Assembly (NCBI RefSeq): GCF_030397575.1
Contig: NZ_JAPNXS010000003.1
Span: forward strand, 186,001 to 250,000
DNA: 64,000 nt
Direction of reading: 5' to 3'
Source of the DNA: Psychromonas sp. 14N.309.X.WAT.B.A12
Lineage (GTDB): Bacteria > Pseudomonadota > Gammaproteobacteria > Enterobacterales > Psychromonadaceae
Shown: positions 56,398 to 64,000 of the stretch, in pieces
How positions within the stretch are numbered: the stretch's first letter is position 1
How the letters are laid out: the number at the start of each line of letters is the position of its first letter
Made by a program: the position numbers and the translations under genes
Notes under the pieces: model-generated
What the model saw: the letters and a program-made list of their open reading frames with translations, nothing else
What the model was told of the DNA's origin: nothing
The model's database searches: none

Positions 56398-57318
56398 TTA
56401 TTTCAGGTAATGGGTTAATTGTTGCATATTAGGTAATGCAGTCATTGCGCCTTTTTTAGTGACTGCCAAAGCTCCACATGCATTGGCCCATTTTACCGCT
56501 GTTAGTATTTCGTTTTGAGCAAACCAATTGTTACTGGCAGATAAGTAACGAAGTAGACCACCTACAAATGCATCGCCAGCTCCCGTTGTATCAACAGGCA
56601 CCGCTGCTTTTCCCTTAATGAGTTGTTGTTCATTTCCGTTAATTACTAGCGCTCCTTTAGCCCCTTGAGTAACTAATACTAGTGTATTTTTATAGGCTTT
56701 AATCTTTAATAAAGCCTCATTTAAATCGTGACTATCAGTTAAAAATAATAGTTCATCATCGGAAAATTTAACGACATCAGCAAGCTTTACTGCATCTAAC
56801 ACCACTTCTTTTATCTCTTCTGGCTTTGACCATACTTCATCTCTTAAATTAGGATCAAAACTAATATATCCCCCTTCTTCTTTCATCTTTTTTATTGCTA
56901 AAAATGTACTACTTCGACTTGGCTCATTAGCAAGTGCAATAGAGCAAATATGTAACCATTGATTCTTTTCAAACTCAGGAATATCTGAAGGTTGCATAAA
57001 TTGGTCTGCACTAGGCTTAACCATAAAAGTGAAGGTGCGTTCACCTAATTCATCTAAGTCAACAACCACTGTGGATGTTCGTTGTTTGGTATCGATTGTG
57101 ATGCTGGTAGTATCAACCGATTCTTCGGATAAAGTTTCAAGCATGAATCTCCCCATTGGGTCATGACCAATCCGACCAAAAAAAGCGCTTTCTCCTCCGA
57201 GACGTGAAATAGCAACTGCTACATTAGCTGGTGCGCCTCCAGGACATTTTAAGTATGTATCTACACCTTCAGGAATTAAATCCACAACAGCATCACCGCT
57301 AACCCAAACTTTATTCAT
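56398..57318 (-). CDS. scrK: Fructokinase
   Basis: Phosphorylates the fructose released from sucrose-6-phosphate. The PfkB fold shows GGAPANVAVAISRLGG near the N-terminus and the ATP/anion-hole motif DTTGAGDAFVGGLL near the C-terminus, with the catalytic aspartate. The 306 residues are typical of ScrK. It lies 52 bases after scrA on the same strand, with a hairpin between, and is likely co-transcribed with it. Confidence 0.93.
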   Translation of the reverse strand: MNKVWVSGDAVVDLIPEGVDTYLKCPGGAPANVAVAISRLGGESAFFGRIGHDPMGRFMLETLSEESVDTTSITIDTKQRTSTVVVDLDELGERTFTFMVKPSADQFMQPSDIPEFEKNQWLHICSIALANEPSRSSTFLAIKKMKEEGGYISFDPNLRDEVWSKPEEIKEVVLDAVKLADVVKFSDDELLFLTDSHDLNEALLKIKAYKNTLVLVTQGAKGALVINGNEQQLIKGKAAVPVDTTGAGDAFVGGLLRYLSASNNWFAQNEILTAVKWANACGALAVTKKGAMTALPNMQQLTHYLK

Positions 57319-57336
57319 AAATACCTCTTATATTTA

Positions 57337-57363
57337 ACAAAAGCCAATCTATCAATTGGCTTT
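57337..57363 (-). terminator. Hairpin between scrA and scrK
   Basis: On the minus strand AAAGCCAAT and ATTGGCTTT pair perfectly around TGATAG and lead into TGTTAAAT. Termination is probably partial and would lower scrK relative to scrA. Confidence 0.5.
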
Positions 57364-57370
57364 GTATTTG

Positions 57371-58804
57371 TTATGCTGACTTTAACTGTTTAGATTTAGC
57401 TCTAGAGCCAAGCAACAGGGTAAGCACAAAAGTAGTAATAAAAGCGATAAGCATGCCAATGATATATGGAGTTACATCACCTGTTCTGATAGAAATAATA
57501 CCAGGTAATCCAGCTGCACCTAGCGCACTTGCTTTAACATTAAACAGTGTAATAAATGCACTTGCTGTAGCTGCACCACAAATAGCGGCAATGAATGGGT
57601 AGCGTAATTTTAAATTAACACCGAACATTGCTGGCTCTGTTATCCCTAGTAATGCAGTAATGCCTGATGGAATTGCAATACCTTTTAGTTTGATATCCTT
57701 AGTTGTAAAGCCTACTGCTAAAGCTGCACCGCCTTGAGCAATATTAGCCATTGCAGCGATTGGGAAAATGAAAGAGCCGCCTGTCACCGCAATATCAGCG
57801 AGTAGTTGGATCTCTATGGCAATAAAGCTGTGATGCATGCCTGTGATAACAAAAGGAGCATAAATAAAACCAAATAATGCACCACCAATAAAGCCAGCAG
57901 AGTCATATAACCAATTTAATCCATCGCCTAATAAAAAGCCGATATCACGAGTGAATGGACCAACGACAGTGAAAGTTAGTATGCCAGTGATAAAAATTGC
58001 TAAGAGGGGCGTTAATAAATTATCTAATACTGATGGAATAAATTTTCTTAATCCTATTTCTACTTTAGCAAGGATATAAGTAGCCACTAGAACAGGTAAT
58101 ACTGAACCTTGATAGCCTACTTTTTCAATTTCATAGCCAAGAATATCCCACACAGGTATATTCCCTGAAATGGCTGCACCACTAAATCCCCAACCATTTA
58201 ATAGATCTGGATGTACCATTAACATGCCTAATGCAGCAGCTAAGAATGGATTCCCTCCAAATTTTTTACTGGCTGAAAAAGCAATCAAAATAGGTAAAAA
58301 AACAAAAGGAGCATTTGCAAAGGTATTGATTAAGTTTGCTAGATCTGTGATGCCTGGGTAAGCATCAACGAGAGATTTCCCTTCGATAAATAAACCAGGG
58401 GCTACTAGTATATTGAATATACCCATCAATAAACCACCTGCTACAATAGCAGGGATAATAGGAACAAATATGTCTGATAAGCCTTTAACTGCTTGCTGTA
58501 CTATGTTTTGTTTTGTAGCACCAGATGCAGCTACATCTTTGGTACTCATATCACTCATGCCAGTTATCTTAGCCATTTCCGAGTACACTTGATTAACTAT
58601 TCCAGAACCAAAAATGACTTGGTATTGACCCGCTACTTTAAATTGACCTTTAACACCTTCAAGTGAGTCGATCGCATTTTCATCAATTTTTGATTCATCT
58701 TCAACAGCTAGGCGCAAACGAGTTGCACAGTGAGCTAATGCTTTTATGTTCTCTTTTCCCCCCAACATCTTGACTAATTTGATAGCAACTTGCGGATAAT
58801 TCAT
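57371..58804 (-). CDS. scrA: Sucrose-specific PTS EIIBC
   Basis: Imports sucrose and phosphorylates it to sucrose-6-phosphate. The N-terminal EIIB domain (about 1-85) holds the phosphocysteine C26 in LAHCATRLRL. The EIIC domain (about 110-470) has about ten membrane segments and the GITEPAMFGVNLKLRYPF motif. There is no EIIA domain, so it probably uses the glucose EIIA (Crr). AGGAGTAAATT precedes the ATG. It is divergent from scrR, with a probable operator just upstream. Confidence 0.94.
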   Translation of the reverse strand: MNYPQVAIKLVKMLGGKENIKALAHCATRLRLAVEDESKIDENAIDSLEGVKGQFKVAGQYQVIFGSGIVNQVYSEMAKITGMSDMSTKDVAASGATKQNIVQQAVKGLSDIFVPIIPAIVAGGLLMGIFNILVAPGLFIEGKSLVDAYPGITDLANLINTFANAPFVFLPILIAFSASKKFGGNPFLAAALGMLMVHPDLLNGWGFSGAAISGNIPVWDILGYEIEKVGYQGSVLPVLVATYILAKVEIGLRKFIPSVLDNLLTPLLAIFITGILTFTVVGPFTRDIGFLLGDGLNWLYDSAGFIGGALFGFIYAPFVITGMHHSFIAIEIQLLADIAVTGGSFIFPIAAMANIAQGGAALAVGFTTKDIKLKGIAIPSGITALLGITEPAMFGVNLKLRYPFIAAICGAATASAFITLFNVKASALGAAGLPGIISIRTGDVTPYIIGMLIAFITTFVLTLLLGSRAKSKQLKSA

Positions 58805-58828
58805 AATTTACTCCTGAAATAGGTTTGT

Positions 58829-58843
58829 TGGGAACGTTTGCAA
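58829..58843 (-). promoter_or_regulatory. Probable ScrR operator before scrA
   Basis: TGGGAACGTTTGCAA, 25 bases before the scrA start, is the exact reverse complement of the motif upstream of scrB. The extended 16 bases form an imperfect palindrome centred on CG, the LacI-family pattern. A lone TGTGA CRP half-site lies further upstream at 58897. Confidence 0.75.
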
Positions 58844-59007
58844 TAATTGGATTTTTCTGCAATTTAACTCTATTTACAAGTTTATTTATGAAGAAGTGTG
58901 ACTTCGACCATTGTTGAGAGTATAAGCATATGATTATGCTTATATTGGTTGATTTTAGGATGTTTGGTATGATTCGTTTGTAAATTATAAATATTTTAAG
59001 GGAAAAT

Positions 59008-59997
59008 ATGTCTGGGTTGCATGCCGTTGCTAAATTAGCTGGCGTATCAAAATCCACTGTATCTCGGGTTATTAATAATGAGTACGGTGTAAAAAAAAGC
59101 ACAAAAGCTAAAGTGTTAAAAGCAATTGATGAATGTGGTTATATGGCCAATCAAGTTGCTCGAGATTTAAAGTCACAAAAAACACACCTGATAGGCGTCA
59201 TTGCTCCAAGAATTTCATCAAACGCTGTTTCCTTAGGGTTAGAAGGTATGGCAAGTGTTTTTGAAAAGGCCGGAAAACATTTATTATTAGCGAATAGCGA
59301 ACAGAATAATGATAAGGAAATTGAATACATAACGCGGTTTAACCAAAGACGTGTAGAAGGTATTTTACATTTTGCCACTCATTTAGACTCATCATTAGTA
59401 GAAGCGATTCAGGCATCTGTAGTACCCGTTGTTTTAATCGGTCAAGATGGTTCTCTTTATAATATACCTAGTGTCATCCATGATGACTTACGAGTCGGCT
59501 TTAATGCGGGTATTCGGTTATTAAATGCGGGGGCTAAAGAGATTGGGTTTATTGGAGTGAATAGCCAAGATATAGCGGTTGATAATGATCGTTTCCAAGG
59601 GTTACAACAGGCGCTAATAAGATCAAACGAAAAATTACCTCTATTTCATAGTCGTGGTGAGTTTACAATCGAGTCTGGATATCAACAGACAAAAGATTTA
59701 CTCATAAAGTGGCCTCAACTTGATGGTTTATTTTGTGCGACAGATAGGATTGCCATTGGTGCTATGAAGGCAATAAGCGAAGCGAATCTAAAACCTGGTG
59801 TTAACATTAAAGTGTTAGGTGTTGGTAATGATGAGCTTGGTAAAGTCTGTACCCCTAGTTTATCTACTTTCAATTACGGCTTTCAATTATCGGGTCAAAA
59901 ATCGGCTCAAATGCTACTTGAGTTAATAGAAAATAAAAGTTCTGAAGTAAGTAAATTGGTCTTGAGTTTCGAAGAGGTTTCTCGAAGTAGTTGTTAA
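59008..59997 (+). CDS. scrR: ScrR, LacI-family sucrose repressor
   Basis: The helix-turn-helix (LHAVAKLAGVSKSTVSRVINNEYGVKKSTKAKVLKAI) occupies about 4-45, followed by the hinge and a periplasmic-binding-protein-like sensor domain. Length is 329 residues. Position between scrA and scrB, and identical operators before both, indicate it represses sucrose genes and is relieved by fructose or a sugar phosphate. The start has AAGGGAAAAT upstream. Confidence 0.9.
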   Translation: MSGLHAVAKLAGVSKSTVSRVINNEYGVKKSTKAKVLKAIDECGYMANQVARDLKSQKTHLIGVIAPRISSNAVSLGLEGMASVFEKAGKHLLLANSEQNNDKEIEYITRFNQRRVEGILHFATHLDSSLVEAIQASVVPVVLIGQDGSLYNIPSVIHDDLRVGFNAGIRLLNAGAKEIGFIGVNSQDIAVDNDRFQGLQQALIRSNEKLPLFHSRGEFTIESGYQQTKDLLIKWPQLDGLFCATDRIAIGAMKAISEANLKPGVNIKVLGVGNDELGKVCTPSLSTFNYGFQLSGQKSAQMLLELIENKSSEVSKLVLSFEEVSRSSC

Positions 59998-60068
59998 GCA
60001 AATCAGCTTAAACGTTGAGAATATATTATTTTCTGTAACAATCCTTAGACGCTTTTATGTGAGAACAC

Positions 60069-60097
60069 TTGCAAAGTATCTTATTTCTCGTTACATT
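60069..60097 (+). promoter_or_regulatory. Candidate scrB promoter
   Basis: TTGCAA, 17 bases, then TACATT. The operator begins directly after the -10, so a bound repressor would block the start site. Confidence 0.5.
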
Positions 60098-60112
60098 TTG
60101 CAAACGTTCCCA
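60098..60112 (+). promoter_or_regulatory. Probable ScrR operator before scrB
   Basis: TTGCAAACGTTCCCA is the exact reverse complement of the motif in front of scrA. It lies 17 bases before the scrB start and immediately after the proposed -10. Confidence 0.78.
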
Positions 60113-60128
60113 GTTAAGTGAGGTTGTT

Positions 60129-61778
60129 ATGTTGTTAGCGATGCTTGAGCAATGCGGAGGTGTTGAAAATATATCTCGTATTTTGAATCCTGATTCGCGT
60201 ATTATTTTAGAGATTAAAGATCAGGATTTATTAAAAGAAGACGCTGCAATAGAAAGCTACAACCCTTGTCTGAAGCATGTCACGTTTTTAATACCTTCTT
60301 CAGCAGCGGCTGCGGACGATTCAGACTCTATTAAGCAGCAGTTGCTAGAGATAGGCAGATTAATTTCTCAACAACAATTAAAAATGGCAAGTAATTACCT
60401 TACACCTGTTGATTGCCCTCATCGTCCAAAATGGCATATTTCTCCTCCTCAGGGGCTACTAAACGATCCTAACGGTTTTATTTATCATCAAGGCGAATAC
60501 CATCTTTTTTATCAACTTTACCCTTATGGGTGCGAGCATAAAGATAAGCACTGGGTTCATTTAAGTAGTTTAGATTTAGTCAATTGGCATTGGAAATCAT
60601 TAGTTTTGATGCCCTCAGATTATTTTGATAGCCATGGAGTCTTTTCTGGGCACGCATTAAGTTATGAGCAAGAGCTACTACTTTTTTATACTGGAAATGT
60701 ACGTATTGGTGAAGATAGAGTTAGGCAAACAATGCAATGTATAGCTTCTTCTTCGAACACTACTGATTTTATAAAACATGGACCGGTTATTACAGAGCTT
60801 CCACCCAATGTCACTCCTCATTGTAGAGACCCTAAAGTTATTTTTTATAATAACAAATGGTTGATGTTATTAGGTGCGCAAAGGGAAGACGAGGTTGGTC
60901 GTTTAGCAATTTATGAATCATTAGATTTAAAAAATTGGTCTTTTGTTAGTCTGTGTGGTGATGAATTAGGTGATTTTGGTTACATGTGGGAGTGCCCTGA
61001 TTTTTTCAAGCTAAATAATCAGGAGTTCATAGTGATCTGCCCGCAAGGTATCAAATCTCCTTATGCAAGCAATACTGTCAAGCATCATAATTGCATCTTA
61101 AAAGCATTTTTTGATAATGATAATAGAGTGATTATGAGTGATCCTCAAACTTTAGATCATGGTTTTGATTTCTATGCTCCACAAACTCTAGCGTCTAAAG
61201 ATGGCAGAAGGATTATGTGTGGTTGGATGGGGTTACCAGATGAAGTTAATCATGAAAGTTGTGATAATGGATGGGTACATCAATTAACTGCTTTACGTGA
61301 ATTGTCATACCACAATGACCGATTAATACAATTACCGCTAGCAGAGCTAAGTTCTTTACGTGAAACTAAAGTGAGCATTGAGCCGCATCAAAAAAGCATT
61401 GATCTAAAAAGTAAATCCTTTGAATTAATTGCTACATTAGAGTGGGGAAGTTGCTTATCTTTGTATTGTTCAGAGTCTAGTTGCTGTGAGATACGTTTAA
61501 ATGCTGAAAAGCAAGTTTTAGAGTTAGATAGATCAAATACATTAATTCGTGAAGGAGACACATTAAGAGAGTTAGCTTTACCGGGTTTAGAGCAAGTAAA
61601 GATACAAATTCTCTCAGATAACTCATCATTAGAAATATTCATTGATGATGGCCGAGCTGTTATGTCTGCACGTGTTTTTACGCCAGAACATGCAACGGTT
61701 ATTAAAACTCAAGGTAATGTCGATATTGAAAATTGTTGGTTATTAGTTGCTGCATCGCAGCCATTCTTAAACTTCTGA
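60129..61778 (+). CDS. scrB: Sucrose-6-phosphate hydrolase with EIIB-like N-terminal domain
   Basis: A GH32 enzyme that splits sucrose-6-phosphate into glucose-6-phosphate and fructose. Catalytic residues are D113 in LNDPNG, D234 in RDP and E288 in WECPDF. The C-terminal beta-sandwich covers about 400-549. I set the start at the ATG 60129 after GTGAGGTTGTT, because the operator lies just upstream; the longer frame from 60069 would translate through it. The first 80 residues are extra for the family and align without gaps with the ScrA EIIB domain (GGVENI against GGKENI), but the phosphocysteine is replaced by P21. Confidence 0.9.
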   Translation: MLLAMLEQCGGVENISRILNPDSRIILEIKDQDLLKEDAAIESYNPCLKHVTFLIPSSAAAADDSDSIKQQLLEIGRLISQQQLKMASNYLTPVDCPHRPKWHISPPQGLLNDPNGFIYHQGEYHLFYQLYPYGCEHKDKHWVHLSSLDLVNWHWKSLVLMPSDYFDSHGVFSGHALSYEQELLLFYTGNVRIGEDRVRQTMQCIASSSNTTDFIKHGPVITELPPNVTPHCRDPKVIFYNNKWLMLLGAQREDEVGRLAIYESLDLKNWSFVSLCGDELGDFGYMWECPDFFKLNNQEFIVICPQGIKSPYASNTVKHHNCILKAFFDNDNRVIMSDPQTLDHGFDFYAPQTLASKDGRRIMCGWMGLPDEVNHESCDNGWVHQLTALRELSYHNDRLIQLPLAELSSLRETKVSIEPHQKSIDLKSKSFELIATLEWGSCLSLYCSESSCCEIRLNAEKQVLELDRSNTLIREGDTLRELALPGLEQVKIQILSDNSSLEIFIDDGRAVMSARVFTPEHATVIKTQGNVDIENCWLLVAASQPFLNF

Positions 61779-61793
61779 AGATCATTTCTTAGT

Positions 61794-61834
61794 GGAAACA
61801 GGTGAATAAATATTTTATCTACCCTGTTTCCTTT
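61794..61834 (+). terminator. Candidate terminator after scrB
   Basis: GGAAACAGG and CCTGTTTCC pair perfectly across a loop of about 20 bases, followed by TTTCC. The long loop lowers confidence. Confidence 0.45.
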
Positions 61835-62107
61835 CCCCCTCATTTCAGGTTTACTTAAAGTATTTAGCTACTCTATTCTCTAGTCGAATCGTTCATAATT
61901 TGATGAATAAGCATTTGATTAAATGGTCATTAAATCATACATATATAAAATGTTTTTAGAGTTGATTTCTCTCCTTTTTAATTGTTCTCTATTAAACGCA
62001 TAGCTGAAGGCTTTAATTCAATAACCGCCTTAATTGAAGGGACATTAAAAAAGATAAAAATCTAGACATAAATTGTTAATTTTGTTAATTTCTATAGTTA
62101 ACTATTA

Positions 62108-62124
62108 AATTGGTAATACCATTT
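62108..62124 (+). promoter_or_regulatory. PdhR operator
   Basis: AATTGGTAATACCATTT matches the PdhR consensus AATTGGTnnnACCAATT at all but one defined position. It lies about 60 bases before the pdhR ATG and indicates autoregulation of the pdhR-aceEF operon, relieved by pyruvate. Confidence 0.8.
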
Positions 62125-62186
62125 TACATTCAACTGTTATTTGCTCGTAACATTAGCTTGTTACGTTTATATAATTTAAGGCTGTT

Positions 62187-62936
62187 ATGACCTACGCAAA
62201 AATTAAACAACCTAAACTTGCTGACGTGATTGAATCACAGTTAGAAAGCATGATTTTGGAAGGGCGTTTAGAATTGGGTGAGAAGTTATTACCTGAGCGT
62301 GAATTAGCAAAACAGTTCGATGTTTCAAGACCATCATTACGTGAAGCAATTCAACGCTTAGAATCAAAAGGTCTATTAACACGTCGTCAAGGCGGTGGTA
62401 CTTACGTAAAAGAAGAGTTACGCAACCAATTAACAGATCCGCTATTCGAGTTACTCAATTCGCATCCGGAATCTCAATATGATTTGCTGGAATTTCGTCA
62501 TGCCATTGAAGGGTTTTCTGCTTATTATGCCGCGTTAAGAGGTACTTCTGACGATTTGCATAAAATAAAAACAACTTTCAATGCTATTGATATGGCAAAT
62601 TCAGCTGGTAACATCGAACTAGAAATAGAATCGGTTGCTGAATTTTACCAGGCAGTTATCGAAGCATCACATAATGTAGTGTTTTTACACCTTGCGCGTG
62701 GCATCAAGCCACTGTTGCAAAAAAACATTTCAGATAACGTGAAACAGCTTTACTTATATCCAGAAGTTGCAAAAAAAATTCATCAACATCGCTTCCAGTT
62801 AATGGAAGCTATTTTGTCTAAGCAGCCGATGAAAGCAAAAGAAGCATCGGATCAGCATCTACATTATATTGAAGAAACACGCTTGGTTATGTTGCGTGAA
62901 GAAAGTGCATTTAAACGTGAGTTAGGTGCTTTTTAA
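62187..62936 (+). CDS. pdhR: PdhR, pyruvate dehydrogenase repressor
   Basis: A GntR/FadR-family regulator that senses pyruvate and represses the pyruvate dehydrogenase operon. The winged helix has ERELAKQFDVSRPSLREAIQRLESKGLLTRRQGGGTYV. The C-terminal FCD domain (about 95-235) holds metal-binding histidines. The protein is 249 residues and closely follows E. coli PdhR (YAKIKQPKLADVIESQLE at the start). aceE begins 193 bases downstream. Confidence 0.96.
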   Translation: MTYAKIKQPKLADVIESQLESMILEGRLELGEKLLPERELAKQFDVSRPSLREAIQRLESKGLLTRRQGGGTYVKEELRNQLTDPLFELLNSHPESQYDLLEFRHAIEGFSAYYAALRGTSDDLHKIKTTFNAIDMANSAGNIELEIESVAEFYQAVIEASHNVVFLHLARGIKPLLQKNISDNVKQLYLYPEVAKKIHQHRFQLMEAILSKQPMKAKEASDQHLHYIEETRLVMLREESAFKRELGAF

Positions 62937-63129
62937 AACGACCTCCGCTTTATAGTATGGCGGGTCAGCTGCGGCTGTTATTCATACTTATACTGATAAT
63001 TATTTAGATTACTTATTGCCGAAATGGCATGCAGCGTGCTGTGAAGCAGGTAGTGTTTAATGTAAATAATTATACAAAAACGCTTGGCTTTCGAGCTGAG
63101 ATTATCTAGTGATATAGAAGGAAAGTGTC

Positions 63130-64000
63130 ATGACTGACATCTTAAAAGATATTGATGCACAAGAAACTTCTGAATGGCTTGAAGCATTAACAACCATTCT
63201 TGAAGATGAGGGCTCAGAACGTGCTCAATTTATCCTTGAGCAAGTGATGGAAAAAGCACGCGTTGAAGGTGTTAATTTGCCAACAGGCATCAACACTAAT
63301 TACGTAAATACCATTGCGGCATCTGATCAGCCAGCTTACCCTGGTGACCTTAAAGTAGAACAACGTATTCGTTCAATCATTCGTTGGAATGCGATTATGA
63401 TTGTTATGCGTGCTTCTAAAAAAGACTTAGACCTTGGTGGCCACATGGCTTCTTACCAGTCTGCGGCTGCGTTTTATGAAGTATGTTTCAACCATTTCTT
63501 CCGTGCACCAAACGAAACTGATGGCGGTGATTTAGTTTATTACCAAGGTCATATCTCTCCTGGTATCTACGCACGTGCTTTCCTTGAAGGCCGTTTAACA
63601 GAAGAGCAACTAGATAACTTCCGTCAAGAAGTTGATGGTAAAGGTCTACCTTCTTACCCTCACCCTAAATTACTACCAGAATTCTGGCAGTTCCCTACGG
63701 TATCTATGGGGCTAGGTCCAATTGCTGCTATCTACCAAGCACGTTTCCTTAAATACCTTGATGGTCGTGGTTTAAAACCAACTTCTGCACAACGTGTTTA
63801 TGCTTTCCTAGGTGATGGTGAGATGGATGAGCCTGAATCTCGTGGTTCATTATCATTCGCTTCACGTGAAAAACTAGATAACCTATGTTTCTTAATTAAC
63901 TGTAACTTACAGCGTCTAGATGGCCCAGTAATGGGTAACGGTAGCATCATTCAAGAACTAGAAGGCCTATTTACAGGTGCTGGTTGGAATGTTGTTAAAG
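63130..64000 (+). CDS. aceE: Pyruvate dehydrogenase E1 (5' part)
   Basis: The decarboxylating subunit of the pyruvate dehydrogenase complex. The frame is open to the right edge, so only the first 290 codons of about 890 are present. It starts [28 protein letters not shown], as in AceE. The thiamine-diphosphate motif is visible as [10 protein letters not shown] with the downstream [27 protein letters not shown] precedes the ATG. It follows pdhR, the conserved order, and would be repressed by it. Confidence 0.97.
   Translation, partial: MTDILKDIDAQETSEWLEALTTILEDEGSERAQFILEQVMEKARVEGVNLPTGINTNYVNTIAASDQPAYPGDLKVEQRIRSIIRWNAIMIVMRASKKDLDLGGHMASYQSAAAFYEVCFNHFFRAPNETDGGDLVYYQGHISPGIYARAFLEGRLTEEQLDNFRQEVDGKGLPSYPHPKLLPEFWQFPTVSMGLGPIAAIYQARFLKYLDGRGLKPTSAQRVYAFLGDGEMDEPESRGSLSFASREKLDNLCFLINCNLQRLDGPVMGNGSIIQELEGLFTGAGWNVVK

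Larger units (their letters stand above)
61779..62186 (+). other. Intergenic region scrB/pdhR
   Basis: About 400 AT-rich bases hold the candidate scrB terminator at the left and the PdhR box near the right end (62108-62124). No convincing gene is seen. The middle is rich in TTAA and gives no stable structure that I can support. Confidence 0.6.

Noticed and set aside
58897..58901. TGTGA half-site upstream of scrA as a CRP site.
   Set aside because: No matching TCACA half is found at the right spacing, so it remains a lone half-site.
60069..60128. Longer scrB frame beginning TTG at 60069.
   Set aside because: It would translate through the -35, -10 and operator. The ATG at 60129 has a good ribosome-binding site.
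1..64000. Search for CRISPR arrays, tRNA or rRNA genes, toxin-antitoxin pairs, prophage and transposase genes.
   Set aside because: No evenly spaced repeats, no cloverleaf-like sequence and no mobile-element gene were seen. This is a reading by eye; tRNAscan-SE and a CRISPR finder would settle it.

Overview
This 64 kb window looks like chromosome from a low-GC, motile, probably marine gammaproteobacterium. The gene orders frr-uppS-cdsA-dxr-rseP, frsA-crl-proB-proA and flagellin-flaG-fliD near flrA-flrB-flrC resemble Vibrio relatives. AT-rich codon use, with many TTA and AAA codons, suggests a Psychromonas-like genus; that is an inference from gene order and composition, not a database result. 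Nearly every gene is recognisable and intact. Only the two ends are cut: ccmI on the left and aceE on the right. I found no rRNA, tRNA, CRISPR array, prophage or transposase gene.

Layout: (1) 1-7.6 kb: the end of ccmI, then mlaA, cmk, rpsA, ihfB, lapA-lapB, pyrF and a MaoC-type hydratase gene. The rpsA leader has two GGA-loop hairpins expected of S1 self-regulation. (2) 7.9-17.7 kb: a flagellar block with a large flagellin behind two sigma-28-like promoters, flaG, fliD, a fliS-fliT pair on the opposite strand, and the flrA-flrB-flrC regulators. Sigma-54-like promoters precede fliD, fliS and flrB. (3) 17.8-21.5 kb: an iron(III) ABC transporter behind a Fur-box-like site. (4) 21.6-25.1 kb: map and glnD on the minus strand. 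(5) 25.2-45.2 kb: a long plus-strand run for translation, phospholipid, isoprenoid, outer-membrane and lipid A biogenesis: rpsB, tsf, pyrH, frr, uppS, cdsA, dxr, rseP, bamA, skp, lpxD, fabZ, lpxA, lpxB, rnhB, dnaE and tilS. (6) 45.2-48.1 kb: a diguanylate cyclase, frsA and crl. (7) 48.1-56.3 kb: a MITE-like repeat, proB-proA, xseA, guaB, guaA and ampD. (8) 56.4-61.8 kb: a sucrose cassette (scrK, scrA, scrR, scrB) with matching repressor sites, set between ampD and the pyruvate dehydrogenase operon. (9) 62.2-64 kb: pdhR behind a near-consensus PdhR box, and the start of aceE.

How the genes work together: sucrose would enter through ScrA as sucrose-6-phosphate, be split by ScrB, and its fructose be phosphorylated by ScrK, with ScrR controlling both divergent arms through a shared 15-bp operator. 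In the flagellar block FlrA would start the sigma-54 cascade, FlrB-FlrC would activate later genes, and sigma-28 would drive flagellin. The envelope block links fatty acid and lipid A synthesis to outer-membrane protein assembly.

I did not find a clearly new multi-gene system. The most notable points are a degenerate PTS EIIB-like domain fused to the N-terminus of ScrB, an FlrA lacking the arginine of the c-di-GMP-binding LFRS motif, an MlaA without a lipobox, an inverted fliS-fliT pair with its own sigma-54-like promoter, and a Fur-like palindrome in front of bamA.
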